Positions 1-8,035 of a DNA stretch of 64,000 nucleotides are shown piece after piece. The notes under the pieces are model-generated. The model was not told the origin of the DNA. It made no database searches and worked only from the letters and a program-made list of their open reading frames with translations. Source of the DNA: a virus; the IMG/VR virus record IMGVR_UViG_3300043466_003540, positions 1 to 64,000 of that record. The stretch is one strand, 5' to 3'. Position 1 is the first letter of the stretch; each line of letters begins with the position of its first letter. Both the position numbers and the translations under genes were made by a program.

Positions 1-2
1 TT

Positions 3-125
3 GAGAACGTTGCCCTTGTTGGCGTCGAGTCTCTACAGGTAACATCAACCATCAATGTAAACGGAGTAGCAGCTGCTCTTCGCGATACACTTGGTGGATT
101 GACTGCAGCAACAATCGAGTACTAA
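3..125 (+). CDS. C-terminal fragment of an upstream protein, possibly the major capsid protein
   Basis: An open frame enters from the left edge and stops with TAA at 123-125, giving the last 40 residues of a protein (ending ATIEY). It reads straight into a hairpin and then the capsid-related gene at 225. Its place just before the structural genes suggests a major capsid or scaffold protein, but 40 residues do not let me recognise a family. The start lies outside the window. Confidence 0.6.
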   Translation, partial: ENVALVGVESLQVTSTINVNGVAAALRDTLGGLTAATIEY

Positions 126-147
126 GCTAAGAAGTAAATCTTGTAGA

Positions 148-173
148 GGGAGCGCTCAGAAATGGGCGCTCCC
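148..173 (+). terminator. GC-rich hairpin between two structural genes
   Basis: An 8-bp perfect stem (GGGAGCGC at 148-155, GCGCTCCC at 166-173) closes a 10-base loop. It is followed by an A-rich stretch, not a U tract, so it could be a weak terminator or an RNA-processing/stability hairpin that separates expression of the upstream gene from the one at 225. Confidence 0.5.
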
Positions 174-224
174 AATACAAAATAAGTAAGTAAATAAACT
201 TTTAAGTTAGGAAGTAGAGTAAAG

Positions 225-1103
225 ATGGCCTTTAGAGGAGTTTTTGAAGCACCTATGGTTATGGGCGCTAACTTTGGTCTACTCGGCTGCGTTAAGCCTG
301 AAACTAATTTAGACGAAGATCAATGGGTACGCGGTTTTTCTCAGTATTGGGACAGCGGAGTATATTCTGCTAAAAACTGGGATGATACAGACACAACATC
401 ATATACAATTGCAAGTAATGCAACACCTGCTCGTTATCTAGAAGTTAAACCATTTTTTGTTGAAGTTGAAGATTATCGCTCAACACTAGGTCTACTTGGT
501 ACAGACCATATTGAAAGAATTAGACGTCAGTTAGAGTGTATTACACAAAAGGCTCTTGAAACAGAGTTGTGGGACGGTGCAATTCGCATTGGTGAAGAGC
601 ATTCAAATAGGGCACTAGTAGACCCTGCCGCTACCATACTTAATTCAGGTACAGCGCTGTCCGCTCGTCGCGCTCTCGCGCTTCTTGAGCAGTCAATTGG
701 GGATGCCTCAGCTTGCGGAATCCAAGGAGTTATTCACATGACTCGCGACGTTGCATCACTTGTTGCAAGCTCAAACTTAATTTATCCTTCAACTGATAGT
801 GGTGACACATTCCTTAGAACTGTTGGTGGAACTCCAGTAGTAATTGGTTCTGGGTACTCGGGAGCAGGTCCAACAGATGCAGCTGGGGATACAGAAACAC
901 CTACTGCTACAAATAAATGGATGTACGCCACTGGTGACGTTAGAGTCATTCTTGGCGATATTGACGTTGTTAATGATAATTTAGCACAAGGCTACGATGT
1001 ATCAGGCAACGCGAACAACATGCTTCTTAAAGCAATTCGTCCTGCTGCAGTGTACTTTGATTCATCTGTACATTTAGCAATCAGAGTTGATTTAACAGCG
1101 TAA
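225..1103 (+). CDS. Capsid-related structural protein (major or minor capsid type)
   Basis: This 292-residue protein has the look of actinophage capsid-type structural proteins: an N-terminal MAFRGVFEAP segment, a central block with RIRRQLE and TELWDGAI, and a C-terminal beta-rich part with GYDVSGNANN and AIRPAAVYFD, as in the last strands of capsid folds. It starts with ATG after a hairpin and lies just before the tail-tube gene. Family assignment is from pattern memory. It could be the main capsid protein, or a second capsid/decoration protein if the truncated gene upstream is the main one. Confidence 0.55.
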   Translation: MAFRGVFEAPMVMGANFGLLGCVKPETNLDEDQWVRGFSQYWDSGVYSAKNWDDTDTTSYTIASNATPARYLEVKPFFVEVEDYRSTLGLLGTDHIERIRRQLECITQKALETELWDGAIRIGEEHSNRALVDPAATILNSGTALSARRALALLEQSIGDASACGIQGVIHMTRDVASLVASSNLIYPSTDSGDTFLRTVGGTPVVIGSGYSGAGPTDAAGDTETPTATNKWMYATGDVRVILGDIDVVNDNLAQGYDVSGNANNMLLKAIRPAAVYFDSSVHLAIRVDLTA

Positions 1104-1141
1104 AATAAGAACAAGTAAGACCGACTAAAGGAGAAATCAGT

Positions 1142-2191
1142 ATGGCCACTCAGGACTACGCGGCAAGCGTCCAAGGTGTGGCGATCCGAGTCACTAGACT
1201 GGACGCCTCAGGTAACCTACTCACCGAACCAGGTGATAGCTACACAACCTCGGCGTTTCTTCGCGCATCATTTACACCAGAGTACGAAGAAGGCGATGAA
1301 ATCGTAGAAAAGTCAGCAAACGGTACAGTTTGCGTTTCCTACAAAGCCCCAGACACTCTTAAAAGAATTACTATGGAACTGGCAATTTGTGAGCCAGACA
1401 CAGAACTCACTGCTCTGTTAGCAGGAGGTTTGCTACTTCGTAAGAATCTAGGAACCTTTGCTGCACCAGATCGCACATCAATTGGTTGGGCCGCGCCAGC
1501 CGTTGGAGATGACCCTGCTGGAAACGGCGTTGCTCTTGAAGTTTGGTCATTTGCTGTGAAAGATGGAAAGCGTGCAACAACTCGTCCATACTTCCACTGG
1601 GTTTTTCCATATGTTAAGCTACGTCAATCAGGTGACCGTGTAATTGAAAACGGATTACTTGCAAACACTTTCGAAGGCTACGGTCTTGGAAATGAGTTCT
1701 TTGATGCAGGTCCAGACGGCCGCTGGGAGTTCCCAGTTGCAGCAGAGCGTCCATATTCATACGCTCGCGATACATGGGCACCAACTGGTCTAAAGGGCTT
1801 CTACGAGTGGCATCCTGAAATTACTAAGACTATTAGTAACTCAGCTCGCGCTGGAACTACTGCAACTATTACAACATCTACCGCTCACGGAATGCGTGTA
1901 GGAGATAGAGTAACTATTTCTGGTACCAACGGAAATGCTCCACTACATGGTACTTACACAATTACTACAACTCCAACAACAACAACATTTACATACACCA
2001 CTACAACTAGCGGAACTATTACCTCTGCTGCTGACACTGGAACTGCATTTGTTGATTATGGATACTGGGAAGTTACAGACTTCACTTCTGAAGGATCTAC
2101 TACTGAGTACAACGTACCTGGTAGCAGTTCATATAATGCTGACAACGATGTTGACTTCATTATTGCTTCATCAGAGGACCCAACCTCTTAA
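1142..2191 (+). CDS. Major tail tube protein with a C-terminal FCCH-like beta module
   Basis: A 349-residue protein preceded by AAGGAG (about 1128-1133). Residues 1 to about 225 resemble actinophage tail-tube subunits: an early beta region, the PDTLKRITMELAICEPD segment and a GRWEFPVAAE-type strand. Residues about 228-303 form an extra module with the pattern THGM.VGD.VTISG....L.GTYTIT..PT.TTFTY, also found in the Dit-like and hub-like tail proteins. Such an inserted module would be displayed on the outside of the tail tube. The gene is closed by a strong terminator, which fits a highly expressed subunit. Its place before the head-tail connector genes is not the commonest order. Confidence 0.72.
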   Translation: MATQDYAASVQGVAIRVTRLDASGNLLTEPGDSYTTSAFLRASFTPEYEEGDEIVEKSANGTVCVSYKAPDTLKRITMELAICEPDTELTALLAGGLLLRKNLGTFAAPDRTSIGWAAPAVGDDPAGNGVALEVWSFAVKDGKRATTRPYFHWVFPYVKLRQSGDRVIENGLLANTFEGYGLGNEFFDAGPDGRWEFPVAAERPYSYARDTWAPTGLKGFYEWHPEITKTISNSARAGTTATITTSTAHGMRVGDRVTISGTNGNAPLHGTYTITTTPTTTTFTYTTTTSGTITSAADTGTAFVDYGYWEVTDFTSEGSTTEYNVPGSSSYNADNDVDFIIASSEDPTS

Positions 2192-2204
2192 TATAAGTAA
2201 GAAG

Positions 2205-2268
2205 AAGGGCGGACGACGTATTGGTCGTATCATTGATACAACTAATCGTTGTTCGCCCTTACTTTTTA
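2205..2268 (+). terminator. Long intrinsic terminator after the tail tube gene
   Basis: A 14-bp stem with two G-U pairs (2205-2218 with 2247-2260) encloses a second stem (ATTGG/CTAAT) and a GTATC/GATAC tip at 2227-2239. A T run follows at 2263-2267. The structure ends 16 bases before the next start codon. Confidence 0.85.
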
Positions 2269-2283
2269 GGATTGGTATAGATA

Positions 2284-3426
2284 ATGAGTAATCTTTGGGT
2301 AGATGTTAGCGAACTTGGACCTACTTATGCAGAGTCCCAGTACGCATATGATGCTGTAAAAACAGCCTCGTACCTGCTCTGGGGTATGTCTGGAAGAAAG
2401 TACTCTGGTGTAACAACTGTCACTGAGCGATACGTATCTTCTTATGACCCTAATATCCGCATAGGTGCATCTATCCTTACATATTCTCCTACTTTAATTA
2501 GAGGAAATGTTGAAAATATTAGATTAAACGGCTCAGGACCTTATCAACAAGATGACTTTACAGGCGATGGAACATCAGCAAGTACTCGTGTGCGTCTTCG
2601 TGGTCGTAAAGTAATAAGAGTTCATACTCTAAGAGATAGAAATGGCGTTGTAATAGATCCAAGAGATTATTACTTAGTAGAGCACTCCACAATTCTTGCT
2701 ACCCCTGGGGCAGGATGGACATCTTCTAATATTGAAGTTACTTATTCATATGGAACACCGCCACCAATAGCAGGAAAAGCTGCTGCTCGACTACTTGCCA
2801 TTGAACTTGTTAAGTTGTATGAAAATGATGACACCTGCGCTCTCCCTCAGCGTGTAACTTCTGTTGCTCGTCAAGGTGTTTCATACACAATCCTTGATAA
2901 TCAAGATTTTATTGATGAACTTAGAACTGGTTTATATGCTGTAGACCTATTTCTAAAAACAACTAATCCAGACAGAGCAAGAGCAAAAGCAAAAGTATTT
3001 AGCCCTGATACTCCTAGAGCACGCCGTCCTGTTCCTAAGCCATATCAATTAACAGAGACCCCTTATGATTTGAAAGTTCTTACATCTGGTAGTTCACTAG
3101 TTCTTTATTTAAATGAAATAAATGGAGAATTCTTAGAAGATGACCCATCTTGGGAAGTTTCTTTGACGGTATCTGACCACTCTTATACAAAGTCAGAGGA
3201 TTTAGAAAACTCTATCAGTCTTAGCCGTGTTAATGGAACAATAACTATTTCTCCAACTTATAGTCAAATATTAGATATTATTGGTCCAAGAGAGCCTGGT
3301 GTTTATGACATCTACTGCACTCGACCTAGTTTGGAAAATCCTGCTATTGATGAAGTAATTAACCTACTTACAGCAAACGTATCATTTGAACTTTACACAA
3401 GAGTAGAGCCAATTTATACACTGTAG
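2284..3426 (+). CDS. Head-to-tail adaptor (connector) protein
   Basis: A 380-residue protein. The N-terminal half has the actinophage adaptor pattern: WVDVSELG, then ASYLLWGMSGRKYSGVTTV, then a beta-rich centre and a helix AARLLAIELVKLY. This is the HK97 gp6-like connector class that sits between portal and tail. The C-terminal 130 residues or so (from about 250) are an extra beta-rich extension unlike the short connectors of many phages and have no function I recognise. It starts with ATG directly after a terminator, so it may have its own promoter or depend on read-through. Confidence 0.62.
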   Translation: MSNLWVDVSELGPTYAESQYAYDAVKTASYLLWGMSGRKYSGVTTVTERYVSSYDPNIRIGASILTYSPTLIRGNVENIRLNGSGPYQQDDFTGDGTSASTRVRLRGRKVIRVHTLRDRNGVVIDPRDYYLVEHSTILATPGAGWTSSNIEVTYSYGTPPPIAGKAAARLLAIELVKLYENDDTCALPQRVTSVARQGVSYTILDNQDFIDELRTGLYAVDLFLKTTNPDRARAKAKVFSPDTPRARRPVPKPYQLTETPYDLKVLTSGSSLVLYLNEINGEFLEDDPSWEVSLTVSDHSYTKSEDLENSISLSRVNGTITISPTYSQILDIIGPREPGVYDIYCTRPSLENPAIDEVINLLTANVSFELYTRVEPIYTL

Positions 3427-3453
3427 TATGTGTACAACAAGTAGGAGAGACAA

Positions 3454-3960
3454 ATGTCGACACCAATAAATAAAGCAACTGTTAGTAGCAGTGCCAAAAA
3501 TCTTGCTGTATTTTTAGACGCAGTTCTTACTCAAGTTGTCACTTCTTATGCTTCTTACACTATGCCACTTCCTCTGCGTAGATATTACACATTAGGACAG
3601 CCTGTAGTTGACTGCGAACAAGTAGTTGTCTCTTTTGTGCAGATGTATGTTGGCGCTCCAGGGGATGAGGCAACTCAGCCTCGCAGATGTAGTGACCCAA
3701 GAAGTGCGACAATTAATGTTTCTGTATCAAGAGCAGTGCCTGTAGTTGGTCAAAATGGTAGACCACCTTCTGCTGAAACAATAGAGAGTGCTTCAGAAAT
3801 TGCTGCGTACGACGCATGGATTTTACTAGACAGCGCTGCTCAATTAGATACTTGGGAGTCGTCTGGTTTTGGTCTTGGGGTTATCGCAACTGTTGAGGTT
3901 CAGGCTCCTGAAGGTGGATTTCAAACTGTAACTTTGACCCTTACTGCAGCGGTTCCGTAA
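3454..3960 (+). CDS. Probable tail terminator or head-closure protein
   Basis: A 168-residue protein between the adaptor and the HK97 gp10-like gene. It contains CEQVVVSFVQMYVG and PRSATINVSVSRAVPV, a pattern I associate with actinophage neck proteins. The stop codon is followed one base later by the next start, so translation is probably coupled. Assignment rests on position and pattern, so it could be either the head-closure or the tail-terminator protein. Confidence 0.55.
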   Translation: MSTPINKATVSSSAKNLAVFLDAVLTQVVTSYASYTMPLPLRRYYTLGQPVVDCEQVVVSFVQMYVGAPGDEATQPRRCSDPRSATINVSVSRAVPVVGQNGRPPSAETIESASEIAAYDAWILLDSAAQLDTWESSGFGLGVIATVEVQAPEGGFQTVTLTLTAAVP

Positions 3961-3961
3961 A

Positions 3962-4345
3962 ATGGCAACAGTAGTTTTTCGCAAGGCAGAGTTAGATTTT
4001 ATGCTTAACTCTCCTGAAGGCGATGTAGGAAAGTACTTAGCAAAAAAGGGTCGTTTAATAATGGCAGCTGCTAAAGCTCAGGTTGGTGTAAGAACAGGAG
4101 CACTTCGTTCATCTATTCACATGAGACATTTACGAGACTCTCGAGGTCAGTATGTGAAAATTGGCTCTAATTTGGACTACGCTTTGCTACACCATCAAGG
4201 CAGTAAGCCTCATGTTATTCGACCAGATAGGGCAAAAGTGTTGAGATTTGTTAGAGGATCAAGGGTGATATTTGCAACTTCTGTTATGCATCCTGGAACT
4301 AAAGCAAATCGCTATCTATCAGATAACTTAAAGTTGGTAAAATAG
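3962..4345 (+). CDS. HK97 gp10-like neck/tail completion protein
   Basis: A 127-residue protein with the family's typical features: a helix, then VRTGALRSSI, then a YALLHHQGSKPHVI segment and a C-terminal VMHPGTKANRYL. These are the marks of HK97 gp10-like proteins, which complete the head-tail joint. It lies in the expected place between connector genes and the tail chaperones, and its start follows the previous stop by one base. Confidence 0.75.
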   Translation: MATVVFRKAELDFMLNSPEGDVGKYLAKKGRLIMAAAKAQVGVRTGALRSSIHMRHLRDSRGQYVKIGSNLDYALLHHQGSKPHVIRPDRAKVLRFVRGSRVIFATSVMHPGTKANRYLSDNLKLVK

Positions 4346-4406
4346 GAACAACATTTACTATAAAAATGGTAAATAAAAAGACAAATGAGAAAAGAGGAAT
4401 ATCAAT

Positions 4407-4760
4407 ATGACAACAGATAGGTTTAAAGATTTTGGTAGCGGGAGTGATGTAAATACGCAACCCTTATTTTTTAAACTTTATGGAGAAGATTTCCATTGCA
4501 AAACGGCTCTTCAAGGTAAAGTTCTTTTGGATATGGTTGCAGACTCGAGTTCTGAATCAAACGGAATGGCAACCGCACTTATTGAAAAGTTTTTTGCAAA
4601 GGTTTTGCTACCAGAAAGTTTAGAGCGTTTTCTAAAATTGGTAGAGGATCCTAGCAAAATTGTAACTGTAGATAAATTAGGCGAAATTACTTCTTGGTTG
4701 GTCGAGCAGTACTCAAGCCGTCCTACGTCGGGGCTAGAGGACTCGCAGAGTGGGCAGTAG
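4407..4760 (+). CDS. Tail assembly chaperone, short form (gpG-like)
   Basis: A 117-residue protein just upstream of the tape measure gene, the canonical place for the gpG-like tail chaperone. Its C-terminus is hydrophilic (SSRPTSGLEDSQSGQ), which is typical of the short product. The next open frame overlaps it in the -1 frame, as expected for a frameshifted long form. The protein is thought to coat the tape measure during tail assembly. Confidence 0.72.
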   Translation: MTTDRFKDFGSGSDVNTQPLFFKLYGEDFHCKTALQGKVLLDMVADSSSESNGMATALIEKFFAKVLLPESLERFLKLVEDPSKIVTVDKLGEITSWLVEQYSSRPTSGLEDSQSGQ

Positions 4761-5140
4761 ATCTCTGGCCTTATGTTAACGGGAAAGCACTAATGAGCGG
4801 CCTACAACTATCTTCTATGGAACTAGCAGACATGCTAGATGTTATCCATGTAATTTTTGAAGATGACATTACCTCCGTCGCTAGTGCAGAACAAGTTGAC
4901 GTCAAAGAAAAAGTAAGAGAAATTATTTATAGGGATTTTTATGAAACTACTTATAAATACAAGACAACTAAAAAAAGTCAAAACGCAGGTTTTGACAACT
5001 CTGTTGGAGATTTTGATTACAGCGACATCACACCGTTTGACCCAAGCAGTCAACCAGTGAAGCCGTTTGTTCCAGCAACAGATTTTAACCCAGACATGCA
5101 AAAGCCGTTTGGGTCTGTACTAGATGCCCCTTTGGGCTAA
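4407..5140 (+). CDS. Tail assembly chaperone, long form by -1 frameshift (gpGT-like)
   Basis: The frame open from about 4694 to 5140 lies one base back from the short chaperone frame and overlaps its end. A run of four G at 4730-4733 spans the codon GGG (4731-4733), so the P-site tRNA can slip back one base and still pair with GGG. The shifted product would read ...RPTSG then ARGLAEWAVDLW. This is the expected gpG/gpGT arrangement, but the G run is not a textbook XXXYYYZ heptamer, so the exact slip site is inferred. The ATG at 4694 lacks a clear ribosome-binding site, so I do not treat the second frame as a separate gene. Confidence 0.6.
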
Positions 5141-5161
5141 GAGATTAGGAGGTGATGGCGC

Positions 5162-8035
5162 ATGGCAATTGTTGGTGATGCATATGTAGTAGTTCGCGCC
5201 ATCACTTCTAGTGTTGAAAGAGACATTCAAAAAGCTTTTAATGGTGTTGATAGAGTTGGTGAAAGAGCTGGAAAAGATTTATCTGATGGAGTAAATAGAG
5301 GTTTTAGTAAATCTGGTAATAATTTTAATTTTATTACACCCCAATTTTTAGCAGAAGCAGATAGAGCTAGAGAAAGATTTTCTAGTTTAACAAGAGCTGG
5401 TTTTTTCTTAGGTCCAATACTTACTTCATTAGGTGGGATTATTGGTCTTCTTGGTACAGGACTTATCTCTCTTACCTCGATAATTGGGGCTGCTGCCACT
5501 CCAGCGTTAATTACTTTAGCTGGAGCATTCACAGCCGCGGGTCAAGCAGCAATAACATTAAGATTAGCATTTTCTGGAATTGCTAAAGCAGTACAAGCAG
5601 GAAATAAGGCTTCTAAAAAAACGGTCTCTTCTATAAAATCAGAAGAATCTGCTCAAAGAAACTTACTAGCAGCGTATGAAAGATTAGCAGAAGCAAGAGA
5701 AACTGCAATTGAACAAATACAGCAACTAGGTTTTGATTCTGAGAACGCTGCAATATCAGAAAAAAGAGCTGCTTTAGAGTTAGAAAAAGCTCGTGAAACT
5801 CTTGCTCGTGTTTCTGATTTACCACCTAACTCTCGTGCTCGTAAAGAAGCAGAACTTGCCTTTGCTGAAGCAGATTTAAATTATCGTAGAGCAATTGATC
5901 GTAATAATGACCTTAAAAAATCAGAAGCAGCAAATGCTAAATTAGGTCCAGATGTAAAGTCTCAGGTAGATGGAAGTAAGATAGTACTTGAGGCTACAAG
6001 AAATGTAATAGAAGCAACTGAAGCACGAGACGCTGCCTTACAAGGTTCTGGAACAGATGCCTACCAAGATGCTTTATCTGGTTTATCAAAAGAAGCTCAG
6101 AATTTTGTTAAATACTTGGTTTCTATACAATCAGAGTTTAAAAAACTAAGTTCTGCTGCTGGACAAAGACTTTTTCCTCAACTAGAAATAGCAATAGATA
6201 ACTTAGTAAAGAATCTATTTCCTGCTTTAAGACCTCTTCTTACCGCAACTGGAGATGTTTTAGGTAAAGTAGCAATAAGAATTTCTGAGGTCGTGACAAG
6301 CTCAGAGAACATAAGAAGACTAGAGTCCATATGGAAAACAAACAATAAATTTATCGACAATCTTGGTAGTGCAGTAGGCAATCTCTATGAAGGATTTTTA
6401 ATTCTTCTAAAAGCTGCTAAACCATTAATTGATGCTTTTGGTGAGTTTTTAAAAAATACAACAGAATCTTGGAAAGAAACTCGAAAACTTGACGAGGCAA
6501 CTGGGAAACTTACAGAACGTTTTAAGATTGCTCAGGGCATATTAAAAGATTTAGGTACCATTCTTGGAAACGTTTTTGGTGGATTTCAAAATCTTGTACA
6601 AGCAAACGTGGGTCCTGGAAGCGCTGGAGAGATTTTCTTAGAGTACTTTAAGGACATATCTTTAGCCTTTAAAAATCTAGAAACTATTGATGGTAGACCT
6701 ATAAGAGAGTTTTTTGCTGATGCAGCAGAAAATGGAACAAAACTTTTAAGTCTTCTTGGAAATATTCTAGGAGGATTTATAACTCTTGCTGATAACCCAG
6801 AACTAGGAGTTTTCTTAGGTCAACTAAATGAAGTTACAGATATCTTCCAAGAAATAGGTGAAGATATAAGCAATGCTTTGCCTTCTTTTGGTGAATTTTT
6901 AATAACATTTGCCGAATTTGTAAAACTAGTTACCGAATCTGGCTCTATAAAAATATTTTTTAATACTTTAACCAGTGTTTTAGAGACTTTAAACAAAATT
7001 TTAGAAAGTCCTGTAGGGCAATTCTTTTTAAAACTTTCAGCTGCTATACTTCCAGTGCTAGGTGCTCTTGGTCTAATAGGTAAAATAAGTGGATTTGCTT
7101 TTAAAGTAGCTGTAAGTGGAATACTTGTACTAACTAGAACATTAGGAGTTTTAACTGGTTCAGCCAAATTAGCTGCTTTAACTACAAGTACTTTACAAGC
7201 AAAAATATTATCTCTTGCAGCTTCAGCTGTCAAAGTTGCTAGAACAGCAATGGTTCAGTTGGTAAAAGCAATAGGTACATCTCTTGTAGCTGCTTTTAGA
7301 GGTTTAGGGGCTGCCATTGCGGCAAACCCTCTTGGACTTTTTCTAACCGTAGTCGGTCTTGTACTTGCAGCTATCGGGATACTTTATACAAAAAGTGAGA
7401 CGTTTAGAAATCTTGTTAATGGTATAGGTACAGCAATAAAAAATGCTTTTTCAGGAACAATTGATTTCTTAAAGAACAACTGGCCTATGATACTTTCTAT
7501 TCTTACAGGTCCTATTGGTGCTGCAGTTATTGCAATAGCACGAAATTGGGACAGCATTATCTCTACTATTAGAGCTCTTCCTGGTCGCATAAGGGCTGCG
7601 GCAAGTGGTCTCTGGGATGGGATAAAAGACTCATTTAAACTTGCTATAAATTACATTATTGGAAGATGGAATGCTCTTCAATTTAATTTAAGATTTCCAG
7701 ATAAAATTTTTGGGATTCCATTAGGACCTCTTGCTGGAAGAGGCTTTACGTTAGATACTCCAGATATTAAACCTCTTGCAAAAGGCGGAATTGTTATGCC
7801 TTCTGCTGGTGGAACTCTTGCCACAATTGGTGAAGCAGGACGCCCTGAGCGTGTAGAACCACTTGACCCAGATGGTTTATCAAAGCGTGATAAAGCAATG
7901 ATTGAAATGCTATCTGGTGGAAGAGGTTCTGGAATTAACATAACAATTAATCCTTCTGCTGGTATGGATGAAAGAGAGCTTGCATCCATTGTTTCTCGTC
8001 AGATTGCCTTCCAACTTCGTAAGGGAGCAGCTTAA
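5162..8035 (+). CDS. Tape measure protein
   Basis: At 957 residues this is the longest gene of the tail module, placed right after the chaperone pair. It has an N-terminal helical region, hydrophobic segments near residues 80-130, 630-690 and 715-760, and a coiled-coil rich part near 155-260. The C-terminal pattern LAKGGIVMPSAGGTLATIGEAG is common in tape measure proteins. At about 0.15 nm per residue the tail would be roughly 140 nm long. The ATG is preceded by AGGAGG, and the stop overlaps the next ATG by one base. Confidence 0.92.
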   Translation: MAIVGDAYVVVRAITSSVERDIQKAFNGVDRVGERAGKDLSDGVNRGFSKSGNNFNFITPQFLAEADRARERFSSLTRAGFFLGPILTSLGGIIGLLGTGLISLTSIIGAAATPALITLAGAFTAAGQAAITLRLAFSGIAKAVQAGNKASKKTVSSIKSEESAQRNLLAAYERLAEARETAIEQIQQLGFDSENAAISEKRAALELEKARETLARVSDLPPNSRARKEAELAFAEADLNYRRAIDRNNDLKKSEAANAKLGPDVKSQVDGSKIVLEATRNVIEATEARDAALQGSGTDAYQDALSGLSKEAQNFVKYLVSIQSEFKKLSSAAGQRLFPQLEIAIDNLVKNLFPALRPLLTATGDVLGKVAIRISEVVTSSENIRRLESIWKTNNKFIDNLGSAVGNLYEGFLILLKAAKPLIDAFGEFLKNTTESWKETRKLDEATGKLTERFKIAQGILKDLGTILGNVFGGFQNLVQANVGPGSAGEIFLEYFKDISLAFKNLETIDGRPIREFFADAAENGTKLLSLLGNILGGFITLADNPELGVFLGQLNEVTDIFQEIGEDISNALPSFGEFLITFAEFVKLVTESGSIKIFFNTLTSVLETLNKILESPVGQFFLKLSAAILPVLGALGLIGKISGFAFKVAVSGILVLTRTLGVLTGSAKLAALTTSTLQAKILSLAASAVKVARTAMVQLVKAIGTSLVAAFRGLGAAIAANPLGLFLTVVGLVLAAIGILYTKSETFRNLVNGIGTAIKNAFSGTIDFLKNNWPMILSILTGPIGAAVIAIARNWDSIISTIRALPGRIRAAASGLWDGIKDSFKLAINYIIGRWNALQFNLRFPDKIFGIPLGPLAGRGFTLDTPDIKPLAKGGIVMPSAGGTLATIGEAGRPERVEPLDPDGLSKRDKAMIEMLSGGRGSGINITINPSAGMDERELASIVSRQIAFQLRKGAA

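Noticed and set aside
1935-2291. A + strand frame in the tail tube module and terminator
   Set aside because: It is low-complexity (Leu/Gln/His-rich), lies in another frame of the tube gene and crosses the terminator.
4694-5140. The second tail chaperone frame as an independent gene
   Set aside because: It lacks a ribosome-binding site and overlaps the first frame in the usual -1 manner, so a frameshift product is more likely.
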